Shown: positions 33,272 to 33,892 of the stretch, piece after piece
Position numbering within the stretch: position 1 is the stretch's first letter
How the letters are laid out: each line of letters starts with the position of its first letter
NCBI GenBank assembly: GCA_021779665.1
Contig: JAJYAG010000062.1
Span: 1 to 33,892 of the forward strand
From: Bacteroidota bacterium
GTDB taxonomy: Bacteria > Bacteroidota > Bacteroidia > Bacteroidales > JAAUTT01
Length of the DNA stretch: 33,892 bases
Direction: 5' to 3'
The notes under the pieces: generated by a model
Seen by the model: the letters and a program-made list of their open reading frames with translations, nothing else
Databases searched by the model: none
What the model was told of the DNA's origin: nothing
Translations under genes and position numbers: made by a program

Positions 33272-33304
33272 GAGTAGGCAAGGGCGTTTCAGCCCAAGCC
33301 TCTC
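33272..33304 (-). ncRNA. Group II intron domain VI with branch-point adenosine
   Basis: On the minus strand GAG/CTC, AGGC/GCCT and GGGC/GCCC stack into one helix with a TT/TT internal loop and a 6-nt tip. A single unpaired A at 33275 lies between GCCT and CTC. That is the expected lariat branch point, seven nucleotides from the intron end. Confidence 0.85.
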
Positions 33305-33307
33305 ACA

Positions 33308-33341
33308 GAACCGTACTTGAAAGTCTCCCCTCATACGGCTC
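33308..33341 (-). ncRNA. Group II intron domain V
   Basis: Exactly 34 nt. The outer stem GAGCCGTA/TACGGTTC includes the catalytic AGC triad. The inner stem TGAGGG/CTTTCA is capped by a GAGA (GNRA) tetraloop. A 2-nt AG bulge sits on the 3' side. Size and every sub-element match the catalytic domain of group II introns. Confidence 0.93.
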
Positions 33342-33343
33342 TT

Positions 33344-33408
33344 CTAATATAGCTTATTTTCGTAAAGCTCATCCCATTTCTGGTTGGCAATTTGTTCAGC
33401 CATATTAG
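33344..33408 (-). other. Short domain IV of the intron with a 19-codon mini-ORF
   Basis: CTAATAT and ATATTAG (33344-33350, 33402-33408) can close a ~65-nt domain IV directly ahead of domain V. Inside it the ATG at 33403 opens MAEQIANQKWDELYENKLY and ends at a TAG in the closing stem. The WDELY-like text could be the leftover N-terminus of a deleted reverse transcriptase, or chance. Confidence 0.5.
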
Positions 33409-33892
33409 CTAACCCCTTCGCTCCATTCCCATTACAGGAACTTCAGCACTACTACGAATTAGTCTGCCCCTGCAAAGCACTTCGGTTTACTGCCTCTGGG
33501 TTGTTCCCATTGTGCATTTCCCTTGGCATTGCTTTGCAGGTTCCCGAGTTCCGTAACAAAGCCCGGATAAAGTTCTTGCCGCCTGAATGACGCCTGCCGC
33601 ACAGCCAGTAAACAGGTAACTGCCATGCTTATAACTCCGTAACATACTCCGTAGCTTTTGACAGGGGGTGACCAACTTCTCGACACCTCATCAGCGGTTC
33701 ACTTGCGTTCAACTCCTTTATCCATACCTGATAAACTCGTGGTTTATCTTTTCCAAATCGCTCAGCACCATAGCTCTTTACCATAGCACCATTTGGCGGT
33801 TTGATGCCCTCTCCTGCAAGACGACACCGGTGGTTCGACTTACAACTGTTTCCACCATCTTTATTACAGCATACAGAACTTCTTTATTACCG

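Larger units (their letters stand above)
33269..33892 (-). mobile_element. Group II intron, 3' part, without maturase gene in domain IV (5' end at or beyond right edge)
   Basis: The minus strand shows domain V and domain VI followed by an intron end in AT at 33269, with the bulged branch-point A at position -7. Upstream, about 480 nt (33409-33892) without any credible gene, and GC-richer than the left flank, has the character of domains I-III (for example GGAGCGAAGGGG just before domain IV). The 5' GTGYG-type boundary was not found, so the intron probably starts near or past base 33892. Only short ORFs of 60-75 codons occur and I regard them as chance. Domain IV is about 65 nt, so any reverse transcriptase must be supplied from elsewhere. 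Confidence 0.8.

Noticed and set aside
33215-33334. N-terminal 40 codons of the frame leading into the 202-residue protein
   Set aside because: They are translations of intron domains V and VI and of the splice junction, so the true start is the ATG at 33214.
33384-33686. Several 62-75 codon ORFs near the right edge
   Set aside because: They overlap each other on both strands inside sequence best explained as structured intron RNA, and none resembles a reverse transcriptase.
1-33892. CRISPR arrays, tRNA, rRNA and insertion sequences
   Set aside because: No regularly spaced repeats, cloverleaf-like segments, rRNA motifs or transposase genes were seen on either strand.

Overview
The window looks like a Bacteroidota chromosome, probably an environmental Bacteroidales/Marinilabiliales-type organism. 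The grounds are paired SusC/SusD genes, ECF sigma plus FecR-type anti-sigma modules, lipoproteins with short lipoboxes, few Shine-Dalgarno sequences, and promoters of the TTTG-(20/21)-TAnnTTTG type. No species marker is present.

Region 1 (1-18521, minus strand) is a complete polysaccharide-utilisation locus (PUL) read right to left: ECF sigma, FecR-like anti-sigma, SusC with an STN signalling domain, SusD, a strong terminator with a fresh promoter behind it, GH29 alpha-L-fucosidase, GH30-like glycosidase, sodium/solute symporter, cytoplasmic FAD-dependent oxidoreductase, an unrecognised 828-residue lipoprotein with an internal duplication, and a GH2 beta-galactosidase that runs off the left edge. 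The likely logic is that glycan binding at SusCD signals through FecR to the sigma factor. Periplasmic or surface glycosidases then release fucose, galactose and a further sugar, the symporter imports a product, and the oxidoreductase acts on it. The substrate cannot be fixed from sequence, but it probably carries fucose and galactose.

Region 2 (18686-27096, plus strand) is head-to-head with region 1: a TlpA-like thioredoxin lipoprotein, a second ECF sigma (TTG start), a second FecR, a second STN-SusC and a second SusD, closed by a clear terminator. It has no enzymes of its own in the window.

Region 3 (27174-31551, minus strand) holds a soluble PAS/histidine kinase/receiver hybrid, a small membrane protein and two secreted beta-barrel-like proteins, all separate genes in one direction.

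Region 4 (31552-33892, minus strand) is accessory DNA: a VapBC-type toxin-antitoxin pair with a readable promoter/operator, an attC-like imperfect palindrome, a 202-residue protein of unknown function, and the 3' part of a group II intron. The intron has textbook domains V and VI but a domain IV of only about 65 nt, so no maturase fits there. Its 3' exon starts inside a motif (TTGCGAA..GTTA) that recurs at the attC-like element and once more further left. A small integron-like cassette array invaded by a group II intron is the most unusual possibility here, but it is a hypothesis: only one of the three sites shows both attC-like arms, and no integrase lies in the window.
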